Assembly: GCA_963975425.1 (NCBI GenBank)
Contig: CAXBGS010000005.1
Coordinates: 186,001 to 250,000, forward strand
Length of the DNA stretch: 64,000 nucleotides
Direction of reading: 5' to 3'
DNA from: CAXBGS01 sp963975425
GTDB lineage: Bacteria; Planctomycetota; Planctomycetia; Pirellulales; Pirellulaceae
Each line of letters starts with the position of its first letter. The first letter of the stretch is position 1. Below the pieces are notes generated by a model. That model was not told the DNA's origin and made no database searches. It saw nothing but the letters and a program-made list of their open reading frames with translations. Below, piece after piece: positions 25,961 to 34,673 of this stretch. A program made the position numbers and the translations under genes.

Positions 25961-26391
25961 GGCAGTTTCCTTCGCCTGGAGTAACAGTTGATGAGTGAGC
26001 CGGCATCGAATGACAACTCGTTTGCGGCGTTGGATGGTTAATGCACGCACCGTGCCGAAAGCCCACGCCGTCGAAAGACCCGAACCACAAAGTCTTTGGC
26101 TGACAAGACTTACTAAAGCCAAAAACTTTCCGGACGCCTGTCAGCAGCCGGCATTTGAAGAATGATTTACAACGATTTGCAAATCCGGTGACTGCCAAAG
26201 TCGCGTGAAACACGCCTTGTGAAACTTGGCGTCGGCAGCTGGACGTTTCATCTTGAGCCAAAAACTGGATTCTTCTAACCTTCCGCGATGCCCGATCCGC
26301 ACTGCGGCGCGATGACGTCAACCTTGTTCGCGTCGACCCGAGGTTGTGGCGGGGCAAATCGATCCAAGACCGGTTCAAAGGAGTGACCGTG
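25961..26391. other. Divergent csrA-chaperone spacer
   Basis: This 431-base spacer contains the promoters of csrA (minus) and the double-parvulin gene (plus). An open frame extends csrA upstream (to 26122) but is not family-like. A small inverted pair GCGTG/CACGC occurs near 26203. No riboswitch or RNA gene is recognised. Confidence 0.4.
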
Positions 26392-28221
26392 ATGCTATTG
26401 CAACCAACCCATTTGCGACCCTGGATGTTGTCGCTTTGTCGCACGCTGTTTTCTGGCAAGTTGCGACTGCCCTTGCTGGTGTTCTTGATGGCGATGATTT
26501 CATCGCAACTGGACGCACAGCAGTCCAATCACGTCGTCGCCGTCGTGAATGCCGATCCGATCACGAACAAGGCGCTCGGGGAAGCGTGCCTGATGCGTTA
26601 CGGCAACGACGTGCTAGACAGCATGATCAATCGCCATCTGATTCTGCAGGCGTGCAAACAAAACGGCATCGAAGTCACTTCCAACGAAGTGCGAGAAGAA
26701 ATCATTCGCATCTCGGCCAAGTTCGGGCTGACCGTCGAGAGTTACTTGCAATTGCTGCAAGAAGAGCGAGACATTCCGCCGGATCAGTACAGTCGCGAAA
26801 TCGTTTGGCCGATGCTGGCTCTTCGCCGGCTGGTCGCCGACAAAGTCGAACCGACCGACGAAGAATTCAATCAGGCGTTTCTGTCGCAGTTCGGCGAAGC
26901 CGTCAAGTGTCGCCTGATCATGACCGCCGATCGTCAAAAGGCTGAAAGCATCCAAAAGCAAGCTAGCGCGAACCCGGAACAGTTCGGCAGCCTGGCCAAA
27001 GCACACAGCGAAGACGAAGCCAGCGCCAGCGTCGGCGGACTGATTCCACCGATTCGTCGATACACCGGCGATTCGAGACTGGAGGAAGCCGCATTCGGTC
27101 TGCAAGACGGGCAGGTTTCACCAGTACTGCAACTTGGCGATCAGTGGATTTTCCTACAAGCAGTTCGTCGCATCCCGGCGTCGACCCCCAGTCCTCAGGC
27201 GATGCCGAGTATCAAAGAACAAATCCACGACCGCATTCGTGATCAAAAGATGCGAGGCGCCGCCGGCGAATTGTTCACGCGACTGCAAAAGCAAGCACAA
27301 GTAACCAAGGTGCTTGGTGACGAAGTAGCAAGCCAGCAGAACCCGGGCGTCGCTGCCATCGTCAATGGTCAACAGGTCACGATCGCCGCCGTCACTCAAG
27401 AATGTGTCAAACGTCACGGCGCCGAAGTTCTCGAAGGCGAAATCAATCGCAAACTGCTAAACCAAGCGTTAAACAAATCAAAGCAAACCGTCACCGCAGC
27501 AGATATCGACGCTGAAATCCAACGTGCGTCCAAGAGCTATGGGTACGTTCGCAACGATGGTTCCGCCGACGTGGACGCCTGGATTGAATCGGTGACCAGC
27601 GACGGGAACACGACTAAAGAGATTTATATCCATGACGCGGTTTGGCCCAGCGTCGCGCTGAAAAAATTAGTGCAAGACGAGATCACTGTTTCAGAGGAAG
27701 ACCTGCAGCGAGGATTCGAGGCTGCGTTCGGTCCTCGCGTCGAGGTGCTCGCGATTGTCCTGTCGGACCAACGATCTGCCCAGAAGGTCTGGGAAATGGC
27801 TCGCGACAATCCGACCGATCAATTCTTTGGACAATTGGCCGAACAGTACAGCGTCGAGCCCGTTTCGTCCAGCAACAGCGGAAAGGTTCCACCGATCCGG
27901 AAATATGGCGGCCAACCGGCGATCGAGCGAGAGGCATTCGCGATGAAGGCGGGCGACCTCAGTGGCATCGTTGCGACGGGTGATCAGTACATCATCATGC
28001 GTTGCCAAGGATTCACCGAACCGATCGTGACGGACATCAACGCCGTCCGGGACGAGCTGATTTCGGATCTTACCGAGAAGAAAACTTCGTTGGCGATGTC
28101 CGAAGAATTTGATCGCCTCAAGGACTCCGCCGAGATCGACAACTTCTTGGCGGCCGCCAAAGCCACCGACCGAGTCGCCACAAGCCCGCCGGCAGCCAGC
28201 CAGCCGGCGACTCGCCAATAA
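26392..28221 (+). CDS. Exported chaperone with two SurA/PpiC-type halves
   Basis: About 609 residues; start ATG at 26392 (or the GTG just before) with a strong ribosome site (AAAGGAG). A signal sequence (LPLLVFLMAMISSQLDAQ) ends near residue 43. The rest is an internal duplication. Each half has a SurA-like helical N-domain (VVAVVNADPITNKALG; VAAIVNGQQVTIAAVT) followed by a parvulin-like domain (FGSLAKAHSEDEASASVGG; FGQLAEQYSVEPVSSSNSG). Parvulins isomerise X-Pro bonds and help fold envelope proteins. The catalytic His pairs of active parvulins are not obvious, so the protein may be only a chaperone. A strong terminator follows. Confidence 0.88.
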   Translation: MLLQPTHLRPWMLSLCRTLFSGKLRLPLLVFLMAMISSQLDAQQSNHVVAVVNADPITNKALGEACLMRYGNDVLDSMINRHLILQACKQNGIEVTSNEVREEIIRISAKFGLTVESYLQLLQEERDIPPDQYSREIVWPMLALRRLVADKVEPTDEEFNQAFLSQFGEAVKCRLIMTADRQKAESIQKQASANPEQFGSLAKAHSEDEASASVGGLIPPIRRYTGDSRLEEAAFGLQDGQVSPVLQLGDQWIFLQAVRRIPASTPSPQAMPSIKEQIHDRIRDQKMRGAAGELFTRLQKQAQVTKVLGDEVASQQNPGVAAIVNGQQVTIAAVTQECVKRHGAEVLEGEINRKLLNQALNKSKQTVTAADIDAEIQRASKSYGYVRNDGSADVDAWIESVTSDGNTTKEIYIHDAVWPSVALKKLVQDEITVSEEDLQRGFEAAFGPRVEVLAIVLSDQRSAQKVWEMARDNPTDQFFGQLAEQYSVEPVSSSNSGKVPPIRKYGGQPAIEREAFAMKAGDLSGIVATGDQYIIMRCQGFTEPIVTDINAVRDELISDLTEKKTSLAMSEEFDRLKDSAEIDNFLAAAKATDRVATSPPAASQPATRQ

Positions 28222-28253
28222 TTTCCGATCTAGCGACGGTAAATCAACTTTAG

Positions 28254-28286
28254 AAAAGCCCGGCCAACCATGGCCGGGCTTTTTTC
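28254..28286 (+). terminator. Rho-independent terminator
   Basis: GCCCGGCCA (28258-28266), loop ACCA, TGGCCGGGC (28271-28279), then six Ts, preceded by four As, is a perfect 9-base-pair stem with T-run. It lies about 35 bases after the double-parvulin gene and ends its transcript. It is the clearest terminator in the window. Confidence 0.92.
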
Positions 28287-28483
28287 GATAACCCCTGGGA
28301 TAAACCGCGTGTCTGATCGACAATAGTGATTCCGTAGGGAATCGGTGCCGCATCACCCGCCACTATCAATCAGCGTGATTCTGGCGACAACCGCGATCTG
28401 GCAAACCCGGCGATCGGTCAACCATCGCCCTCATGCGAGCCCCGATTCCCGCAAGCAACGTCTTTCCGAAACAAAGCAATACC

Positions 28484-29785
28484 ATGAACAAGCCGTTCGA
28501 TTCCGACGTGCCAAATATCGATGCTCCAGCAATCGGCACGCCGACGACCGATCCCACGCCTGAACCCTTCGAAGTCCATTTCGCCTCGCGCGTTGATCGG
28601 TTGCCGCCGTACATGTTTGGCCGCATCAACAACTCGCTGTACCAGAAACGGCGTGCTGGCGACGACGTGATTGACCTGGGCATGGGCAATCCTTCCGATC
28701 CACCGGACCCGATCGTCATTCAGAAATTGATGGACGCGGCACAGGACGAGGGAAATCACGGGTACAGCAAGTCCAACGGCATCGTGAATCTGCGACGCGA
28801 AGTGGCGGGGAAGTATCACCGGCAATATGGTGTGCGGTTGGATCCCGAATCCGAGGTGATCGCCTGCTTGGGCAGTAAAGAGGGTTTCTCGCATATGTGC
28901 TTGGCACTGATGGGGCCAGGCGATACCGCGATGATCCCATCGCCGTATTTTCCGGTTCACATGTACGGCGTGATTCTTGCATCGGGAAACGTCGTGGCGC
29001 TTGATGTGGCCGATCCAGATCGGTTCCTGCGAAACGTTGCCTACACATGTGAACACATGGCGCCGACGCCAAAAGTCCTGATCGTCAACTATCCCCACAA
29101 CCCGTCGTCGGCTGTGATTGAGCCAGATTTCTTTGTCGAAGTCGTTCGGCTGGCAAAGAAATACGGATTCATGGTCATTCATGACTTCGCCTACGCTGAT
29201 GTCGCATTTGACGGCTATCAACCGCCCAGCTTCCTAGCAGCTCCCGGTGCAAAGGATGTCGGCGTCGAGTTCACGACGATGAGCAAGGGTTACAATATGG
29301 CCGGCTGGCGAGTCGGGTTCTGTGCCGGAAACGCTGAAATGATTCGCGGGCTGGGAACAATCAAAGGCTATTACGATTATGGCATGTTCCAAGCGATCCA
29401 GATCGCAGCCATCGTGGCGCTGCGAGAAACCGAGGCTGCGGTTCTGCAACAGTCCGTCATCTATCAGCAGCGGCGTGACGTCTTGGTAAGCGGACTGAGA
29501 CGTTTGGGCTGGACCGTTAATCCACCCAAAGCAGGAATGTTTGTCTGGGCGGAAGTCCCCGAACCGTGGCGCAGCTCGATGAGCACGATGGATTTCGCCA
29601 TGAAATTGCTCGAGGAAGGCAACGTCGCGGTCAGCCCGGGCAGCGGATTCGGTACCGCCGGCGAAGGCTACTTGCGAATGTCGCTGGTGGAAAACGAACA
29701 CCGACTTCGACAAGCGGTTCGCCACATCGGTAAATGCCTGAACCAAAACAATACGCCTGCGGCATCAGCTGAATCGTCGGTCTAG
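28484..29785 (+). CDS. alaC: Pyridoxal-phosphate aminotransferase, AlaC type
   Basis: 433 residues from the ATG at 28484. It follows E. coli AlaC closely: IDLGMGNPSDPPDP near 64-76, NHGYSKSNGI, CLGSKEGFSHM, VIHDFAYADVAFDGY and the PLP lysine in TTMSKGYNMAGWR (Lys268). AlaC forms alanine from pyruvate with glutamate; related fold-I enzymes make methionine or LL-diaminopimelate, and I cannot fully exclude those. The N-terminal 30 residues are a Pro/Asp-rich leader not found in AlaC. Isolated gene after the terminator. Confidence 0.88.
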   Translation: MNKPFDSDVPNIDAPAIGTPTTDPTPEPFEVHFASRVDRLPPYMFGRINNSLYQKRRAGDDVIDLGMGNPSDPPDPIVIQKLMDAAQDEGNHGYSKSNGIVNLRREVAGKYHRQYGVRLDPESEVIACLGSKEGFSHMCLALMGPGDTAMIPSPYFPVHMYGVILASGNVVALDVADPDRFLRNVAYTCEHMAPTPKVLIVNYPHNPSSAVIEPDFFVEVVRLAKKYGFMVIHDFAYADVAFDGYQPPSFLAAPGAKDVGVEFTTMSKGYNMAGWRVGFCAGNAEMIRGLGTIKGYYDYGMFQAIQIAAIVALRETEAAVLQQSVIYQQRRDVLVSGLRRLGWTVNPPKAGMFVWAEVPEPWRSSMSTMDFAMKLLEEGNVAVSPGSGFGTAGEGYLRMSLVENEHRLRQAVRHIGKCLNQNNTPAASAESSV

Positions 29786-29837
29786 TCTCCCGCGATCCAC
29801 CGCTTCACTTTCCTCTCTCAAGAAGCGTCACGTTGAA

Positions 29838-29869
29838 GGTGCTGTGAACTATCGGTGCTGCGAACGATC
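29838..29869. repeat. 16-base tandem pair in spacer
   Basis: GGTGCTGTGAACTATC (29838-29853) is followed directly by GGTGCTGCGAACGATC (29854-29869), 14 of 16 identical. Confidence 0.75.
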
Positions 29870-30026
29870 ACCGCGGGCAACCGGCCCGTAGAGCGAGCGT
29901 GGTTGGTGCGCGACATCGATTCTCGTTTCGCGGGTCTCGGCTAGCTGCATTTTGTGTGATGGCTCGCCAGCGATTATCATATCCGTCTTCTCGATGTACG
30001 CCCCGCCCAAACTGACCGGACCGATC

Positions 30027-30989
30027 ATGATGCGTTTTCTTCCGCTCGCTTGCATCCCGTTGTTGTGCACAAGCATGTTGTGCATCGATGCTTCCACCAC
30101 CCTTGCCGATCACCAAGTTCTTTTGCAGGGTAACGACCGGTTGGCGATCATCAATCCAGACGGATCAACCAAGTGGGAAATGAAATGGGGCGGCATCCAT
30201 GACATTCACTTGCTAGCCAACGGCAACATTTTGACACGCGAAGGGCGCACGGCGGTCGTTGAAATTGACCCCGCTAAAAAGCAGGTCGTTTGGAAATACG
30301 ACTCCGCCAAAGAAAACGGCAATCAAGGCAAAAAGATTGAGGTGCACGCTTTCGAGCGGTTGCCCAATGGCCACACCATGATCGCCGAATCCGGTTCGGC
30401 GCGCATTATCGAGGTTACCGCAACGGGCGAACTGGTAAGAGAAATTCCATTGACGGTGAACCATCCGAACCCACATTCCGACACTCGGTTGGTCCGCAGG
30501 CTCGCCAGCGGCAATTACTTGGTCGCTCACGAAGCCGATGGAATGGTTCGAGAATACGACGGTGAATCGGGTCGAGTCGTCTGGGATTATGAAGTCCCTA
30601 TGTTTGGCAAAGAAGCGGCAAAGGGTCATGGACCGGAAGCGTTTGGCAACCGTCTGTTTTGTGCCCTGCGGCTAGAAAACGGGAATACATTGATCGGCGG
30701 CGGTAACGGCCACTGCGTCTTAGAGGTCACTCCTGAAAAAGAAATTGTCTGGCAATTGCACCAGAACGATCTTCCCGGCATCACATTGGCGTGGGTGACA
30801 ACGCTGGAAGTTCTTCCCAACGGAAACTACGTGATCGGCAACTGTCATGCCGGCCCTGGTCAGCCGTTGCTGGTCGAAGTGAGTCCCAAGACAAAAGAAG
30901 TGGTGTGGACGTTCGACCGCTACGATGACTTTGGCAACGCAGTCTCCAATTCGCTGCTAATGGACGTTGCCGGTCAGACATTACGTTAG
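30027..30989 (+). CDS. Secreted PQQ-like beta-propeller protein
   Basis: About 320 residues from ATG 30027 (30030 also possible). A signal peptide (LACIPLLCTSMLCIDASTTL) leads into repeated blades such as LAIINPDGSTKWEMKWGG, IDPAKKQVVWKYD, YDGESGRVVWDYE, VSPKTKEVVWTFD. The regular alternation of LPNGNT/LANGN loops is like arylsulfotransferase-type and SMP-30-like propellers. No catalytic residues can be assigned. It converges with the hydrolase gene at 31042, 52 bases away. Possibly a ligand-binding periplasmic protein. Confidence 0.75.
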   Translation: MMRFLPLACIPLLCTSMLCIDASTTLADHQVLLQGNDRLAIINPDGSTKWEMKWGGIHDIHLLANGNILTREGRTAVVEIDPAKKQVVWKYDSAKENGNQGKKIEVHAFERLPNGHTMIAESGSARIIEVTATGELVREIPLTVNHPNPHSDTRLVRRLASGNYLVAHEADGMVREYDGESGRVVWDYEVPMFGKEAAKGHGPEAFGNRLFCALRLENGNTLIGGGNGHCVLEVTPEKEIVWQLHQNDLPGITLAWVTTLEVLPNGNYVIGNCHAGPGQPLLVEVSPKTKEVVWTFDRYDDFGNAVSNSLLMDVAGQTLR

Positions 30990-31041
30990 TGCTGTGGTGT
31001 CATCCCTGATGGCTGGCAAACGCCACGAGCTTGCAACTTGA

Positions 31042-31959
31042 TCAAACCGTCGCGTTCGGACTTATCACAGGCCAAGAATTTAGGCTCGGCATACCCGCCG
31101 GTTTGTCTGTTGCCTCGGCTGAATTTGTGATCGATTCCACGATCGATGCAATCTCGGACACCACGTGTGAAACCAGTTGGTTGCGGTCTTCGCACAACAA
31201 GGCGACATGGTCCATGTGCGGAAAAAATGTGGTCGATGCCGTCTGCTGCCAATCGACCTCCGGCAACATTTCGAAGAATTGCTGTTGGTAGTTGTAGTAC
31301 TCGGAAATTCCGCCGGTGTAAACGAAATGCATCCGCGTTTGACGATCGGCGAGCGTTTGAAACTGCTTGACCGCTTCTTCGCGATCTGGAAACTCGCGGA
31401 CATCCGATCCCGCTTGCAGAGTCGACGGTGGCGTTTCGTTTGCGCTAAGGATTCGCTTGACGAATTGAAACCACTTTTTCGGCGTTAGCAGCCTCGGGAC
31501 ATAGTGCCGTATCAAACGATACCAGTGAAAACGCTTGGTTCGGTACCCACAGCCATCTATTGCAACAAACCCGTGCACACGATCGTCGTTGACCGCGGTG
31601 TGCATACTATCGTCGGCACCACTACAGAGACCAAACAGAATGAATTTGCGGCTGCCACCGTTTTCTCTCATCCAATCCATCGCAGCACCGGTTTCGGCAG
31701 CGGCTCGGTCGATCGAGCTTCCCGCAGACCCAACGCCAAGGCTTTCCCCAATGCCGGAAAGGTCAAATCGCAAACTACGGATGCCTTTACTGGCGAGTTG
31801 ACGAGCGAGATCGACATGCAAGCGGAACGGACCGACATGATGCAACATGCCAGCGGTCATCAAGATGACTGCGACCTCACTGTTTCCGGCCGGATGTTCA
31901 GCCTCGGTCACGACGCCCACGAGATGATCGTGGTTCCCAAAGACAACGGGTCGTTCCAT
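31042..31959 (-). CDS. Alpha/beta hydrolase, exosortase-associated hydrolase 1-like
   Basis: 305 residues. Start ATG at 31959 overlaps the TGA of the upstream gene by one base (TGATG), indicating translational coupling; the longer frame to 32082 lies inside that gene and is rejected. The nucleophile elbow is GLCSG (residues 110-114), so the nucleophile would be Cys112, not Ser. SGIGESLGVGS and the late PHMDHVALL (candidate catalytic His) also fit the fold. The GLC-G elbow resembles the hydrolase 1 of exosortase-A-linked clusters as I remember that family. A thioesterase or acyltransferase role for the carrier-bound product is inferred. Confidence 0.7.
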   Translation of the reverse strand: MERPVVFGNHDHLVGVVTEAEHPAGNSEVAVILMTAGMLHHVGPFRLHVDLARQLASKGIRSLRFDLSGIGESLGVGSAGSSIDRAAAETGAAMDWMRENGGSRKFILFGLCSGADDSMHTAVNDDRVHGFVAIDGCGYRTKRFHWYRLIRHYVPRLLTPKKWFQFVKRILSANETPPSTLQAGSDVREFPDREEAVKQFQTLADRQTRMHFVYTGGISEYYNYQQQFFEMLPEVDWQQTASTTFFPHMDHVALLCEDRNQLVSHVVSEIASIVESITNSAEATDKPAGMPSLNSWPVISPNATV

Positions 31960-34664
31960 CACTCGGCCTCCGCTTGCAACGCGTCCAAAATCACTCGATA
32001 AATTTCTGGCGATGAAAAGGCACTTTCCGTATAGGCCGGATCGTGCCAACGAATTTCGTCTTCCGTCATGACACATGGCCATAATGCAGAAAGTTCAAAC
32101 CCGCGTGATTCACGTTCGAGATACCCTCGGCTAGTGACGATCCATTGTTTTTCGGCCCGCGACGTACCGTCTTGCGGAAGGGCTGCGTGGGCAAAACTTT
32201 CTCGCTTCCGCGGGTTCATGCGATGCCCGAACAGCTGATCAATCGCACCGGTTTCTCTTACGTTCTGGAACCGATTCAACCCCGTGAGCGCGTTGGCATG
32301 AAATCGCTGCAGATCGCTGAGGAATCCTGATCCACTGAGCACGGGATCCCAAAGAATCATCTGCGAGAGTCCGTTCAAACCACTCGTCGCAAGTGCAGTC
32401 GCGCCCAGCCGCACGCCGATCCCTGATATTTTTTGTGGCGAGCACTGCAGGCGCATGTGCTGGACCGCGGCGCCGATATCCGATCGCATCTGTTCCAATG
32501 TCGCACGATCACAGTCGCCGGTCGAATTCCCCGAACCGACATAGTCAAACCGCATCACATCGAATCCGGCTTGGCAAAGCTGCACCGCAAGCTGTTGCAA
32601 ATTACGAAACGACCGTGCGTATTCGTGTCCATATGCGTGGCACATCAGCACCGCGTGTCGTCTGGCACGCTGAGGGGGCCGGTAATGCATCGCGAACAAT
32701 CGATCTCTGCCGCTGTCAAAGTATCCTGGCTCAAGTCGTGGTAACCGTGCACGACGACTGGCAAATTCATCCTCGCCGCCTGCAAGCCCAGCGGCACTCT
32801 GTTCTCCCGACAAATACGCTAGATGCTGCGCCGCCGTTGCCACCGTTGGATTGGCAAAGAAGTCACGCACGGGCAGTTCGATTTGCAGTTCGGCTGTCAA
32901 CCGCGTCACAACTTGCGTGACAAGCAATGAGCTGCCGCCGAGTAGAAAGAAATCGTCGTGGATTCCTACCTCGGGTACATTCAAGACTTCTTGCCAGAGA
33001 TGACACAGCTTCGTTTCCAGATCGTTTCGCGGCGCGACATAGCTTTTCTCACGTGCGACGACGCTCTGGCAAGGTTTCAACTGGGTGCGGTCGATCTTTC
33101 CGTTGATGGTCTTTGGAAATTCGGTCATCAAAGCATAGCGCGTCGGAACCATGTATGAGGGTAGACGGTCGCGCAAGAATCCGGATAAATCCGCTGCATC
33201 GGGTTGGTTGTTTCCGACTGCGACATACGCGATCAGATATTTTGATCCATCCAATTCGTCATAGCTGACCAAAGATTCCAGAACGCTGGCATGCTGATCG
33301 AGTGCGGCTTCGATTTCGGCCGGTTCGATTCGATAAGACCCCAGCTTGATTTGGTGATCGATGCGTCCAGCGAAATCGATATTGCCATCGGGCAACCATC
33401 GGGCCAAATCACCCGTGCGGTAGAGACGTCGCGGGGTTGGCCCACCGGTCGTCACGAATGCCTGCTCAGTCAGGTCGGGCCGGTTTAAGTAACCGCGAGC
33501 TAGCGCGGGGCCGCCGATGTAAAGTTGCCCCGTCTCGCCATCACGGACTTCGCCAAGTGAGTCATTAAGAATGACGGTTTCATACCGTTTCATCGGCTTG
33601 CCGATTGGCATATTCGCCGCGTCAAAGTCGGGTCCCGGGACGAATACGGTCGCACTCACGGTCGCTTCGGTGGGGCCATACGCATTGCACCACAGTACGT
33701 TGTGATCACAAATGGATTGCCATCGACGATAGTGCTCGACCGACACTTTCTCACCGGTCACGATCATCAACCGAATACTCGGCGGGACTTGCTCGTCGGA
33801 TGCGACCATCAAATCGACCCATTGATGCCAATACGCGGTCGCCAAATGAATCGCCGTAACGTCGTGGCTCAGTACGATCGATGAGAGTTCGTTGCGAGCG
33901 TCTGCTCGTTGTGTGGGCCGCACGACAACCGCGCCCCCTGTCAGCAAGGGCGGAAAGATTTCTTCGATGGCGATATCGAAATTCAGTGTCGAAAACTGCA
34001 GCGTCCGATCGTCTGGTACGACTTGGTAGATATCGATGTCCGCAAAACAATAAGCCGCGAGTGCCGCATGTTCGATCTGCACACCTTTCGGCTTTCCCGT
34101 CGAACCCGAAGTGTACATGACATAGGCAACATCGCTTGGCGACACATCCGCGGCGGGTAGCATCTCAGACGCTTCGCCCGGCGCAGTGTCGACCCAGGCA
34201 ATCTCGGCGGATCGTTCCGTGATTCCGTCGGATAAGTCTTGCTGCAACATCGCCCGATGTTCCGGCTCGGCAATGATGGCGGAAATGCTTGCGTCCTGGA
34301 CCATGAACACGAGTCGGTCGACCGGATACTCTGGGTCCAGGGGAACGAAGATCGCCCCAATCCTGAAGACGCCGAGCATCGCTGCGATAGCCTCGGGCGA
34401 ACGATCGAGGCATAGGCCAACATGATCGCCGTGCACCACGCCGACGGACAACAGTTTTCTGGCAAACGCCGATGCCAGATCGCTAAGTTGCCGGTACGTC
34501 AGTACGCGATCGTCCTGGATCACCGCAACACGATCCGGCGTCAGCTGGACCTGGCGACAGAAGAGCGTGTCAAACCCAACGAGGTCTTCGCCCATCTGTG
34601 CCGCAGTTGGAACCGACTCGATTGTGTTCGAATGTTGTGTATCGCGTGACGAACTTGATGTCAT
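31959..34664 (-). CDS. Adenylation-carrier-hydrolase fusion (NRPS-like)
   Basis: 901 residues. Residues 25-530 are an adenylation domain: YTSGSTGKPKGV (184-195), NAYGPTEATV (327-336), YRTGDLARW (415-423), GRIDHQIKLGSYRI (433-446) and NGKIDR with Lys523. FDIAIEE at 229-235 keeps the Asp that binds the alpha-amino group in amino-acid-activating domains, so an amino acid substrate is plausible. Residues 545-620 are a carrier domain with LGGSSL (Ser579 as pantetheine site). Residues 650-901 are an alpha/beta hydrolase; its elbow reads GVRLG (750-754) with Arg752 where the nucleophile should be, like exosortase-linked hydrolase 2. There is no condensation domain. It starts 9 bases after the aminotransferase gene. 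Confidence 0.88.
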   Translation of the reverse strand: MTSSSSRDTQHSNTIESVPTAAQMGEDLVGFDTLFCRQVQLTPDRVAVIQDDRVLTYRQLSDLASAFARKLLSVGVVHGDHVGLCLDRSPEAIAAMLGVFRIGAIFVPLDPEYPVDRLVFMVQDASISAIIAEPEHRAMLQQDLSDGITERSAEIAWVDTAPGEASEMLPAADVSPSDVAYVMYTSGSTGKPKGVQIEHAALAAYCFADIDIYQVVPDDRTLQFSTLNFDIAIEEIFPPLLTGGAVVVRPTQRADARNELSSIVLSHDVTAIHLATAYWHQWVDLMVASDEQVPPSIRLMIVTGEKVSVEHYRRWQSICDHNVLWCNAYGPTEATVSATVFVPGPDFDAANMPIGKPMKRYETVILNDSLGEVRDGETGQLYIGGPALARGYLNRPDLTEQAFVTTGGPTPRRLYRTGDLARWLPDGNIDFAGRIDHQIKLGSYRIEPAEIEAALDQHASVLESLVSYDELDGSKYLIAYVAVGNNQPDAADLSGFLRDRLPSYMVPTRYALMTEFPKTINGKIDRTQLKPCQSVVAREKSYVAPRNDLETKLCHLWQEVLNVPEVGIHDDFFLLGGSSLLVTQVVTRLTAELQIELPVRDFFANPTVATAAQHLAYLSGEQSAAGLAGGEDEFASRRARLPRLEPGYFDSGRDRLFAMHYRPPQRARRHAVLMCHAYGHEYARSFRNLQQLAVQLCQAGFDVMRFDYVGSGNSTGDCDRATLEQMRSDIGAAVQHMRLQCSPQKISGIGVRLGATALATSGLNGLSQMILWDPVLSGSGFLSDLQRFHANALTGLNRFQNVRETGAIDQLFGHRMNPRKRESFAHAALPQDGTSRAEKQWIVTSRGYLERESRGFELSALWPCVMTEDEIRWHDPAYTESAFSSPEIYRVILDALQAEAE

Positions 34665-34673
34665 GATGATGCA

